Positions 1-9,054 of a DNA stretch of 64,000 bases are shown here, piece after piece. The stretch comes from Piscinibacter sp943370595. GTDB taxonomy: Bacteria > Pseudomonadota > Gammaproteobacteria > Burkholderiales > Burkholderiaceae_C. Numbering within the stretch: the stretch's first letter is position 1; each line of letters opens with the position of its first letter. The notes beneath the pieces were generated by a model. That model ran no database searches, was not told where the DNA came from, and worked only from the letters and a program-made list of their open reading frames with translations. The stretch is from NCBI GenBank assembly GCA_943370595.1, contig CALRRO020000008.1, positions 124,001-188,000 of the forward strand, in the 5' to 3' direction. The position numbers and the translations under genes were made by a program.

Positions 1-2190
1 CTGGCCTACCGCATCGCCGCCACCTGGGGCAGCCACGAGGGTTCGATGCTGCTGTGGGTGTTCATGCTCACGCTGTGGATGCTGGCGGTGAGCCTGTTCT
101 CGCAGCGGCTGCCGCCGGACATGGTCGCGCGCGTGCTTGGGGTCATGGGCGTCGTCGCGGTCGGCTTCCTGCTCTTCATCCTGCTCACCTCCAACCCCTT
201 CCAACGGCTGGTGCCGGCCGCGCTCGACGGTCGCGACCTCAACCCGCTGCTGCAGGACCCGGGCATGGTGTTCCACCCGCCGATGCTCTACATGGGCTAC
301 GTCGGCTTCGCAGTGGCCTTCGCCTTCGCGGTGGCGGCACTGCTGTCGGGCCGCTTCGACGCCGCCTGGGCGCGCTGGTCGCGGCCCTGGACCACCGCCG
401 CCTGGACCTTCCTGACGCTGGGCATCGCGCTGGGCAGCTGGTGGGCCTACTACGAGCTGGGCTGGGGCGGCTGGTGGTTCTGGGACCCGGTGGAGAACGC
501 CTCGTTCATGCCCTGGATCGTCGGCACCGCGCTGATCCACTCGCTGGCGGTGGCCGAGAAGCGCGGCGCCTTCAAGGCCTGGACGGTGCTGCTGGCGATC
601 GCCGCCTTCTCGCTGTCGCTGCTGGGCACTTTTCTCGTCCGCTCTGGCGTGCTGACCTCGGTGCACGCCTTCGCCACCGACCCGGCGCGCGGCATCTTCA
701 TCCTCGCCTTCCTGCTGGTGATCGTCGGCGGCTCGCTCGGCCTGTTCGCCTGGCGCGCGGCGAGCGTGGGCTTCGGCGGGCGCTTCGACCGCGTCTCGCG
801 CGAGTCGCTGCTGCTGGTCAACAACCTGCTGCTGGTGACGGCCGCGGCCACGGTGATGCTGGGCACGCTCTACCCGCTGGTGCTCGACGCGCTCGGCCTC
901 GGCAAGCTCTCGGTGGGCGCACCCTACTTCGAGACGGTGTTCGTGCCGCTGATGGCGCCGGTGGTGCTGCTGATGGGCGTGGGGCCGCTGGCGCGCTGGA
1001 AGTCGGCCTCTGCCGCCGAACTGGCGCGCCGGCTGCGCTGGCCGGCGCTGGTGAGCGTCGTCGCCGCGCTCGCCCTGCCGTGGGCAGCGGGCCGCTTCAG
1101 CCTGGGCATCGCACTCGGCCTGCTGCTGGCGGCCTGGGTGTTCGCCAGCACCGCGGCGCTGCTGGCCCAGCGCCTGCGCGGCGAGCCCGGCGGCGGCATC
1201 GCCTCGCGTGTCGCGCAGCTGCGCCGCTCGTCGCCGAGCTTCTTCGGCATGGCGCTGGCGCACGCCGGTGTCGGCGTGTTCATCGTCGGCGTCACGATGG
1301 TCAAGGGCTACGAGCTCGAGCGCGACGTGAAGATGGCGCTGGGCGACAGCGTTGCGGTGGCCGGCTACGGCTTCACCTTCCAGGGCGTGGAGGAGTTCGA
1401 AGGGCCGAACTATGTCGGCGTGCGCGGCACGCTGCGCGTGCAGCGCGGCGAGTCAGCGCCCTTCGTGATGCGGCCCGAGAAACGCCTCTACAAGGTGCAG
1501 CAGATGCCGATGACCGAGGCCGCGATCGACAGCGGGCTGTGGCGCGATCTCTACGTCTCGCTCGGCGAGCCGCTGGACGCCACCACCTGGACGGTGCGCG
1601 TGTACCACAAGCCCTTCGTCGACTGGATCTGGTTCGGCGCGCTCGCCATGGCGCTGGGCGGGCTGCTGGCCGCGGCCGACCGGCGCTACCGCGTGGCCAC
1701 GCGGCGCGAAGCGCAAGCCGCCGACGGCCCGCGCGCGGCCGCTGCAGCAGTGGCGATGCTGTGCCTGGCCGTGATGGTGGCACCGGCCTTCGCCGGCGAG
1801 GCCCTCCCGGTGGCGGCCGATCCGGCGCTGGAGGCGCGCGTCAACCAGCTCGCCGCCGAGCTGCGCTGCCTGGTCTGCCAGAACCAGTCGCTGGCCGACT
1901 CCCACGCCCCGCTGGCCGTCGACCTGAAGAACCAGGTGCGCGAACAGCTGCGGTCCGGTCGCAGCGATGCGCAGGTGATCGACTACATGACCCAGCGCTA
2001 CGGCGACTTCGTGCTCTATCGCCCGCCGGTCAAGGCCAGCACCTGGCTGCTGTGGGCCGGGCCGCTGCTGTTGCTGCTGGCCGGTGCCATGCTGCTGTGG
2101 CGCACGATGACGCCGCACCACGCGCCGGCGCGGCCGCTCGATGCGTCGGCAGTACCGCCCGGCGAACCCAGCCCGCTCGGGCCGCGTTGA
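1..2190 (+). CDS. ccmF: CcmF-CcmH fusion, cytochrome c maturation (5' end outside window)
   Basis: The reading frame is open from base 1 and lacks roughly the first 70-80 residues of CcmF. The start matches the CcmF segment WGSHEGSM, and the haem-handling WWD motif (WGGWWFWDPVEN) lies near position 460. Many membrane helices follow, up to the last CcmF helix near 1615-1690. The same frame then continues through an Ala-rich hydrophobic segment (about 1735-1795) that looks like a CcmH signal/anchor. A complete CcmH domain follows, with the redox motif LRCLVCQNQ near 1861-1887 and a C-terminal helix. CcmF and CcmH form the haem lyase that attaches haem to apocytochrome c in the periplasm. Separate ccmF, ccmG and ccmH genes are usual; here ccmG is absent between them and no CcmI TPR region follows. 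The domain calls are secure; whether one polypeptide is really made is inference. Confidence 0.9.
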   Translation: MAYRIAATWGSHEGSMLLWVFMLTLWMLAVSLFSQRLPPDMVARVLGVMGVVAVGFLLFILLTSNPFQRLVPAALDGRDLNPLLQDPGMVFHPPMLYMGYVGFAVAFAFAVAALLSGRFDAAWARWSRPWTTAAWTFLTLGIALGSWWAYYELGWGGWWFWDPVENASFMPWIVGTALIHSLAVAEKRGAFKAWTVLLAIAAFSLSLLGTFLVRSGVLTSVHAFATDPARGIFILAFLLVIVGGSLGLFAWRAASVGFGGRFDRVSRESLLLVNNLLLVTAAATVMLGTLYPLVLDALGLGKLSVGAPYFETVFVPLMAPVVLLMGVGPLARWKSASAAELARRLRWPALVSVVAALALPWAAGRFSLGIALGLLLAAWVFASTAALLAQRLRGEPGGGIASRVAQLRRSSPSFFGMALAHAGVGVFIVGVTMVKGYELERDVKMALGDSVAVAGYGFTFQGVEEFEGPNYVGVRGTLRVQRGESAPFVMRPEKRLYKVQQMPMTEAAIDSGLWRDLYVSLGEPLDATTWTVRVYHKPFVDWIWFGALAMALGGLLAAADRRYRVATRREAQAADGPRAAAAAVAMLCLAVMVAPAFAGEALPVAADPALEARVNQLAAELRCLVCQNQSLADSHAPLAVDLKNQVREQLRSGRSDAQVIDYMTQRYGDFVLYRPPVKASTWLLWAGPLLLLLAGAMLLWRTMTPHHAPARPLDASAVPPGEPSPLGPR

Positions 2191-2202
2191 GCGGCGGCCC
2201 GG

Positions 2203-3612
<1,410 letters not shown>

Positions 3613-3629
3613 GGGGTGCTTTCGAAGCG

Positions 3630-5033
3630 TCAGGCGCTGCGCGCCAGCCGCAGGCTGATGGAGACCACCGTGCCGCGGCCCGGCTGGCTGGCGATGTGCA
3701 GCTTCCCGCCATGGCGCTCGAGCACGCGGCGCGCCAGCGCCAGGCCCACGCCCATGCCGTGCGCCTTGGTGGTGAAGAAGGGCTGGCCGATGCGGGCGCG
3801 CTCGGCCTTGGCGATGCCGCTGCCGTTGTCGCGCACCTGCAGCAGCATCTGGCCGCGCGACGCATCGGCCTGCGCGCTGACGGTGATGCGGCCGCCGTCA
3901 GGCACGGCCTCCAGCGCGTTGGCAACCACGCTGCGCAGCACCTGGCCGACGCACAGCGCGTCGGCCTGCACCGGCGGCAGGCCCTCGGCCACGTCGGTGC
4001 GTGCGTCGACGCGGCGGCGTTCGATCTCGCGCGCGAAGTCCTGCAGGCAGCTGCCCACCAGCGGGCCCAGCGCCAGCGGCTGCGTCTCGCCGTCGCCCGG
4101 CCGCGTGTAGGCCAGCAGTTCGCGCAGCCAGGCACCGAGCCGGTCGGACTGTTCGACGATGTCGCGGGCCGCCTCCTGCGTGACGGCCGCGTCGCCGGGG
4201 CGTGCCGGGCCGCGTGCGGTCTCGGCGATCAGTTCGGCCGAGCTGCGCATCGCCGCCAGCGGGTTGCGGATGCCATGGGCGACCGCCGAGCTCATCTCGC
4301 CCAGTGCAGCGTAGGTCTCGCTGTCCACCAGGCGCTGCTGCTGGGCCTGGATGAGGCGGTCGGCCCGGCGCACCAGGCCGAACAGCGCGACGAACAGCAG
4401 CGCTCCGAACAGCACCGCGCCCGCGAGCATGTAGCGGCGCAGCTGCCCGAGGATCTGCATCAGCCCGCGCGGGTTCTTGTAGAACTCGATCGCGCCGACC
4501 ACGGCGCCCGTGTTCACGTCGCGCACCGGCACGTAGAGCTCGACGAACAGCTCGTCCGGCTGCGCCAGCGACTCGTACTCGGCCTTGCCGTTGACGCGCT
4601 CGTCGTGCGTCTTCTTCTCGACCATCACCGCGCCGGCCAGCGCCATGTCGAGCTCCTGGTTCGGCCCGAAGCGGCGCCCACGCAGGCTGCGGTCGCTGGA
4701 CCACAGCACCGTGCGGTGGCGGTCGTAGACATTGGCGCGCAGCACGTCGGGCATGCGGGCGATGTGCTGGAACGACACCTCGGCCTCGGCCGAGACGCCT
4801 TCGCCCGGCCGGGCCAGCACGTCCTGCAGGGGAGTCTCCACCGCCACCAGGCTCTGGACGAAGTCGCGCGTCAGCGTCGCCTCCTGCAACAGCATGCGCT
4901 GGGTGACGAACCAGCCGAGCAGCCACACGCTCGCCGCGGCGATCACCGCGATGGCCAGCAGCGCCACGCCGCCGAACCAGGGCGTCAGCCGGAACGCCGG
5001 CCTGGGGCCGGAGCTGGGGGAAGCCTGGGTCAT
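3630..5033 (-). CDS. Membrane sensor histidine kinase
   Basis: The 467-residue protein has a transmembrane helix at about residues 20-45, a periplasmic sensor region of about 150 residues, and a second helix at about 202-221. A HisKA domain follows with the phospho-acceptor His near residue 253 (AVAHGIRNPLAAM), then an HATPase domain with DNGSGIA and GMGVGLAL motifs. It should autophosphorylate and pass phosphate to the response regulator encoded immediately downstream. The periplasmic part resembles the single-domain sensors of NtrB/ZraS-type kinases, but the ligand cannot be read from sequence. The gene faces away from the glycan operon, with 160 bases between the two start codons. Its length and domain order differ from the GAF-containing PrsK kinase of exosortase systems. 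Confidence 0.93.
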   Translation of the reverse strand: MTQASPSSGPRPAFRLTPWFGGVALLAIAVIAAASVWLLGWFVTQRMLLQEATLTRDFVQSLVAVETPLQDVLARPGEGVSAEAEVSFQHIARMPDVLRANVYDRHRTVLWSSDRSLRGRRFGPNQELDMALAGAVMVEKKTHDERVNGKAEYESLAQPDELFVELYVPVRDVNTGAVVGAIEFYKNPRGLMQILGQLRRYMLAGAVLFGALLFVALFGLVRRADRLIQAQQQRLVDSETYAALGEMSSAVAHGIRNPLAAMRSSAELIAETARGPARPGDAAVTQEAARDIVEQSDRLGAWLRELLAYTRPGDGETQPLALGPLVGSCLQDFAREIERRRVDARTDVAEGLPPVQADALCVGQVLRSVVANALEAVPDGGRITVSAQADASRGQMLLQVRDNGSGIAKAERARIGQPFFTTKAHGMGVGLALARRVLERHGGKLHIASQPGRGTVVSISLRLARSA

Positions 5034-5126
5034 CTGACCCCCACCCGCTGGGGCTTTTCACCCACGCCCCACCGGGCGTTGGCGCGATTTCCAAGCGAAT
5101 CAATGACTTGCGTGATGCACATCGGC

Positions 5127-5142
5127 TGGCCCGGTTCTTGAT
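5127..5142 (+). promoter_or_regulatory. Sigma-54-like promoter of the glycan operon
   Basis: TGGCCCGGTTCTTGAT matches the sigma-54 consensus TGGCACGNNNNTTGCW at 10 of 12 defined positions, with the correct GG-to-TTG spacing. The mismatches are A to C in the -24 element and C to A in the -12 element. It would start transcription near 5153, giving a leader of about 40 bases before the ATG at 5194, which is preceded by AAGGA. A sigma-54 activator gene lies next door. This is a match by eye and has not been tested. Confidence 0.55.
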
Positions 5143-5147
5143 ATCTG

Positions 5148-5165
5148 TTGGGACAATTTTCCCAA
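5148..5165. promoter_or_regulatory. Inverted repeat in the operon leader
   Basis: TTGGGA-CAATTT-TCCCAA is a perfect 6-bp inverted repeat with a 6-bp spacer. It sits just downstream of the sigma-54-like promoter and overlaps the predicted transcription start. It could be an operator or a short leader hairpin. Sigma-54 activators usually bind further upstream, so it need not be the response-regulator site. Confidence 0.4.
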
Positions 5166-5193
5166 AGATTGCCCAAAACAGCAAGGACCATCG

Positions 5194-6456
5194 ATGAAGC
5201 GCATCCTCGTCTACTCGCACGACACCTTCGGCCTGGGCAATATCCGCCGCATGCTGGAGGTGTCGCGGCACCTGGTGCAGTCCAGCGCCGACGTCGCCGT
5301 GCTGGTGATCACCGGCTCGCCGATGCTGCATGCCTTCCGCATTCCGGACCGCATCGACTACGTCAAGCTGCCCTGCCTGGCGCGCGACACCGCCGGCCGC
5401 TATGGCGCCCGCACGCTGCCGATCTCGCTGGAGGAGACGGTGCGCATGCGCGCGAACCTGATCCGCTCGGCGATCGCCGATTTCGCGCCCGACCTGATCC
5501 TGGTCGACAAGAAGCCCTTCGGCGTCGAGGACGAACTGGCCGGCGCGCTGCAGGCGCTGCCCGGCGCGGCCAAGCGGCCGAAGCTGGTGCTGCTGCTGCG
5601 CGACATCCTCGACAGTGCCGAGTCCACCAGCCGCGTGTGGCGCAAGAACGGCTACTTCGATGCCATCAGTACCTGGTACGACCAGGTGCTGGTGGTGGGC
5701 TGCCCCGAGGTCTACGACCTGCGGCGCGAGTACGACTTCCCGCCCTTCGCCGCCGCGAAGGTGAACTTCTGCGGCTACATCGCCCGCGAGCCGGGGCGGC
5801 AGTCGCGCGCTGCGGTGCGCCGCACGCTGGGCGTGAGCGAAGGCGAGCCGCTGCTGCTGGTTACGCCCGGCGGCGGCGAAGACGGTGGCGCACTGGTCAC
5901 CACCGCGCTGGCCTCGCTGGCCGCGATGCCGGCGGCACAGCGGCCGCGCAGCCACGTCGTCTGCGGGCCGGAGATGGGCGAGGCACGCCGCGCAGCCATC
6001 CACCAGGCCGCCGCCGCGATCGACGGCGTGAGCGTGCAGGACTTCTGCGACGACATGATGTCGCTGATGGACGGCGCCGACCTGGTGCTGGCCATGGGTG
6101 GCTACAACACCGTCTGCGAGCTGCTGACGCTGCGCAAGCGTGCACTGCTGGTGCCGCGCGTCAAGCCGGGTGTCGAGCAGTACCTGCGCGCCGAGCGCAT
6201 GGCGGCACTCGGCTACGTGCGCATGTTGCACCCCGATCTGCTCGGCGCCGCGACGCTGGCGGCGGCCCTCCAAGCCGAGCTCACGGCCTGGAGCGCCCGC
6301 CAGCAGCCCACGGCGCTGCGCCGGCTCGACGGCTTGCAGCGCGTGACGGCTGCGCTGTTCGATCTGCTCGACCACCGCGCGGCGCCTCCGGGGGGCGAGC
6401 CCGCGCGCGCCACGCCCCGCCCCAGCCGCGCCGCGCGCCGGGAGCTGGTGGCATGA
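5194..6456 (+). CDS. COG4671-type glycosyltransferase, first gene of glycan operon
   Basis: This 420-residue protein resembles the predicted glycosyltransferases of the MurG/GT28-like fold. It opens with a nucleotide-binding-fold strand and a Gly-rich turn (YSHDTFGLGNIRRM, residues 8-21). The C-terminal half carries MGGYNTVCELLTLRK near residue 300, the usual donor-binding helix of the GT-B fold. No signal peptide or membrane helix is seen, so it should act on the cytoplasmic face of the inner membrane. ATG 5194 has AAGGA six bases upstream. The gene opens an eleven-gene operon and ends in an ATGA overlap with the next gene. A second member of the family lies at 15376. Donor and acceptor sugars are unknown. 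Confidence 0.8.
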   Translation: MKRILVYSHDTFGLGNIRRMLEVSRHLVQSSADVAVLVITGSPMLHAFRIPDRIDYVKLPCLARDTAGRYGARTLPISLEETVRMRANLIRSAIADFAPDLILVDKKPFGVEDELAGALQALPGAAKRPKLVLLLRDILDSAESTSRVWRKNGYFDAISTWYDQVLVVGCPEVYDLRREYDFPPFAAAKVNFCGYIAREPGRQSRAAVRRTLGVSEGEPLLLVTPGGGEDGGALVTTALASLAAMPAAQRPRSHVVCGPEMGEARRAAIHQAAAAIDGVSVQDFCDDMMSLMDGADLVLAMGGYNTVCELLTLRKRALLVPRVKPGVEQYLRAERMAALGYVRMLHPDLLGAATLAAALQAELTAWSARQQPTALRRLDGLQRVTAALFDLLDHRAAPPGGEPARATPRPSRAARRELVA

Positions 6457-7703
6457 ACCGGACTGCGGATGCGCCGCAGCGCAGTGTCGGCGTGCTGGTC
6501 AAGCGCTTCCCCAAGCTGTCCGAAACCTTCGTGCTCGAAGAGGTGCTGGGCCTGGAGCGGCTGGGCGTGCCGCTGCGCATCTACACGCTGGCCCCACCCA
6601 GCGACGACGTGACCCACCCGGCGGTGGCGCAGGTGCGCGCGCCGGTGCTGCAGGTGCCGGCCTCGCCGGCCGGTGACCCGCTGGGCCATGCCGCTCGTCA
6701 CCTGCGCGAGGCCCTGGCATCGCCCTGGCGTTACCTGCAGGCACTGCTGAAGGGCGTTGCCCGCGGCCGTGCCGGCTGGCGCGACTTCGCCCGCGCCGGC
6801 TGGCTGGCCGGGCAGCTGCGCGAGGACGGCGTGGCGCATCTGCACACCCACTTCATCTCCACGCCGGCCGACGTGGCCGAACTGGTCGCGGCGATGAGCG
6901 GCATGCCCTTCTCGATCTCGGCGCATGCCAAGGACATCTACCTGTCGCGCCCCGATCACCTGAACCGCAAGCTGCACGCCGCGCGCTTCACCGTCACCTG
7001 CACCGAGTTCAACTGCCGCACGCTGCGTCGCATCGCGCCCACCGCCAACGTGCAGCGCATGTACCACGGCATCGACGCCGGCGCCTTCCACCCGGCGCGC
7101 CGTGCCGTGCCCTCGCTGGTGCCGCTGATCCTGTCGGTCGGCCGGCTGGTCGAGAAGAAGGGCCTGGACACGCTGATCGACGCCTGCCGGCTGCTGCGCG
7201 GCCGCGGCGTGACGTTCCGCTGCGAGATCGTCGGCTACGGCGCCGAGCGCGATCGGCTGGCCGCATTGATCGAGCACCACGGGCTGCAGGACCAGGTGCA
7301 GCTGGCGGGCAAGCTCACCCGCGAGCAGGTGATCGACCGCTATGCGCGCGCCGCCCTCTACGTGCAGCCCAGCCGCGTGGCTGCCGACGGCGACCGCGAC
7401 GGCATCCCCAACGTGCTGCTCGAGGCCATGGCGATGGGCCTGCCGGTGGTGGCCACGCGCATCTCCGGCATCCCCGAGGTCGTCAAGCACCACCACAACG
7501 GCCTGCTGGTCGGCGCGGAAGACCCCTCGGCGATCGCCGACGCGGTGCAGCAGCTGATCGAGACGCCGGCGCTGGCCGCACAGCTCGGCCGCAACGCGCG
7601 CCACACCGTCACGCGCGACTTCGACAACGACCGCAACCTGCGCGTGGTGCTGGGCCTGCTGGCCGCCACCCATGCGCACGACGCGCAGCCCCTGATCGCC
7701 TGA
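6453..7703 (+). CDS. GT4 family glycosyltransferase (WcaL-like)
   Basis: This 416-residue GT-B glycosyltransferase starts at ATG 6453, which overlaps the previous stop codon (ATGA). The N-terminal motif FPKLSETFVLEE is typical of the colanic-acid WcaL-like branch of GT4. The middle has SAHAKDIYLSRP, and the C-terminal donor-binding half has SVGRLVEKKGLDTLI and NVLLEAMAMGLPVVATRISG. It should transfer a sugar from a nucleotide donor to the growing glycan repeat in the cytoplasm. The next gene encodes a clear paralogue. The sugar specificity cannot be read. Confidence 0.88.
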   Translation: MNRTADAPQRSVGVLVKRFPKLSETFVLEEVLGLERLGVPLRIYTLAPPSDDVTHPAVAQVRAPVLQVPASPAGDPLGHAARHLREALASPWRYLQALLKGVARGRAGWRDFARAGWLAGQLREDGVAHLHTHFISTPADVAELVAAMSGMPFSISAHAKDIYLSRPDHLNRKLHAARFTVTCTEFNCRTLRRIAPTANVQRMYHGIDAGAFHPARRAVPSLVPLILSVGRLVEKKGLDTLIDACRLLRGRGVTFRCEIVGYGAERDRLAALIEHHGLQDQVQLAGKLTREQVIDRYARAALYVQPSRVAADGDRDGIPNVLLEAMAMGLPVVATRISGIPEVVKHHHNGLLVGAEDPSAIADAVQQLIETPALAAQLGRNARHTVTRDFDNDRNLRVVLGLLAATHAHDAQPLIA

Positions 7704-7710
7704 GGACACC

Positions 7711-9054
7711 ATGCACAAGGTCGCCTACGTGATGAACGGCTTTCCGCGCCTGTCGGAAACCTTCATCGCCCACGAGATCCACCAGATCGAGCGCCTCGGC
7801 CTCGCGCTGCGCCTGTACTCCGTCAAGCGCGAGAACGAGCCGCAGGTGCACCCGGTGGTGGCGGCGATCCGCGCGCCGCTGAGCTACCTGCCGAAAGCGA
7901 GCTCGCTGTCGGGCAGCACGCTGCCGGGCTGGCTGGCCACCAACCTGCCGGCCTTCGGGCGCGACCATGCCTTCGTGGCACTGCGCCACCCGCTGCGCTG
8001 GGGCGCCACGCTGGCCAGCGCGCTGCAGCTGGCCTGGCGGCACCGTGGCCGCGACGAGCAGGGCCGGCTGCGCCTGCGCAAGGTGTTCGTCAAGGAGTTC
8101 CTGCAGGCCGGCGCGATCGCCGCCGACGTGATCCGCCACGGCGATGTCGGCCACCTGCACGGCCACTTCTGCCACGGCGTGGCGACCATCACGAAGTGGG
8201 CGGCACACATGAGCGCGCGCAGCTACAGCTTCACCGCGCACGCCAAGGACATCTACCAGGCCGAGCTCAACCCCGGCGACCTGCTCGAGCGCAAGATGCA
8301 CGGCGCGCGCTTCGTCGCCACCTGCACCTGCGCCAACGCCGGCGTGCTGCGCACGCGCCACCCGCGGCCCGACGAGGTGCATGCGATCTACCACGGGCTG
8401 GACACCGACTGGTTCCGCCCCGCGGCGCCTGCGGTGCCGCGCACGCGGCCGTTGATCCTCGCCGTCGGCCGTCTCGTCGAGAAGAAGGGCTTCGACCAGC
8501 TGATCGAGGCCTGCGCACGGCTGCGCGACGCCGGCGTGGACTTCGAATGCCGCATCGTCGGCGAGGCGGGCAGCGCCTCGGCCTCGATCACCGCGCTGAT
8601 CGAGGCCCGCGGCCTGGGCGGCCATGTCGGGCTGCACGGCCCGGTCACGCAGGAGGCGCTGCGCGAGATCTACCGCGAGGCGCATGTCTTCGCGCTGCCC
8701 TGCCAGGTGATGGAAGACGGCGACCGCGACGGCTTCCCCAACGTGCTGGCCGAGGCGATGGCGATGGGCGTGCCGGTGGTCAGCACGGCGATCTCCGGCA
8801 TCCCCGAGATGATCGACGACGGCGCGCACGGCCTGCTGGTCGAGCCGCGCGACCCGGCCGCGCTGGCCGCCGCGCTGCAGCGCGTGCTGACCGATGCGGC
8901 GCTGCACCGCACGCTCGCGCTCGGCGGCCGCCAGCGCATCTGCGAGCGCTTCGACTCGCGCCGCACCACCGTCGCGCTGCGCGACCTCTTCGTCGCCCAG
9001 CTGCAGCAGGCCCAGGCCCAGGCCGGGCTGCGCCGCAAGGAGGCGCTGTCGTGA
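7711..9054 (+). CDS. GT4 family glycosyltransferase, paralogue of the preceding gene
   Basis: This 447-residue protein repeats the architecture of its upstream neighbour: FPRLSETFIAHEI at the start, TAHAKDIYQAEL in the middle, then AVGRLVEKKGFDQLIEA and NVLAEAMAMGVPVVSTAISG. The two differ in the linker around residues 60-130. The genes are seven bases apart, consistent with tandem duplication and divergence to different acceptors. The start ATG 7711 follows a GAGGA-like site. The stop overlaps the GTG start of the heparinase-like gene, so translation is probably coupled. Confidence 0.88.
   Translation: MHKVAYVMNGFPRLSETFIAHEIHQIERLGLALRLYSVKRENEPQVHPVVAAIRAPLSYLPKASSLSGSTLPGWLATNLPAFGRDHAFVALRHPLRWGATLASALQLAWRHRGRDEQGRLRLRKVFVKEFLQAGAIAADVIRHGDVGHLHGHFCHGVATITKWAAHMSARSYSFTAHAKDIYQAELNPGDLLERKMHGARFVATCTCANAGVLRTRHPRPDEVHAIYHGLDTDWFRPAAPAVPRTRPLILAVGRLVEKKGFDQLIEACARLRDAGVDFECRIVGEAGSASASITALIEARGLGGHVGLHGPVTQEALREIYREAHVFALPCQVMEDGDRDGFPNVLAEAMAMGVPVVSTAISGIPEMIDDGAHGLLVEPRDPAALAAALQRVLTDAALHRTLALGGRQRICERFDSRRTTVALRDLFVAQLQQAQAQAGLRRKEALS

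Noticed and set aside
1700..1800. CcmF-CcmH fusion as a frameshift artefact
   Set aside because: The frame is continuous without insertion of foreign sequence, and a normal CcmH signal-like helix lies at the junction. It was kept as a real fusion with caution.
3630..5033. Kinase/regulator pair as PrsK/PrsR of an exosortase system
   Set aside because: The kinase is 467 residues with a periplasmic sensor and no GAF domain, and no exosortase or PEP-CTERM gene is in the window.
3898..6375. Long minus-strand open frame (825 codons) opposite the kinase and glycosyltransferase genes
   Set aside because: It has no recognisable domain, is Arg/Ala/His-rich and spans two real genes on both strands. 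High GC content produces such shadow frames.
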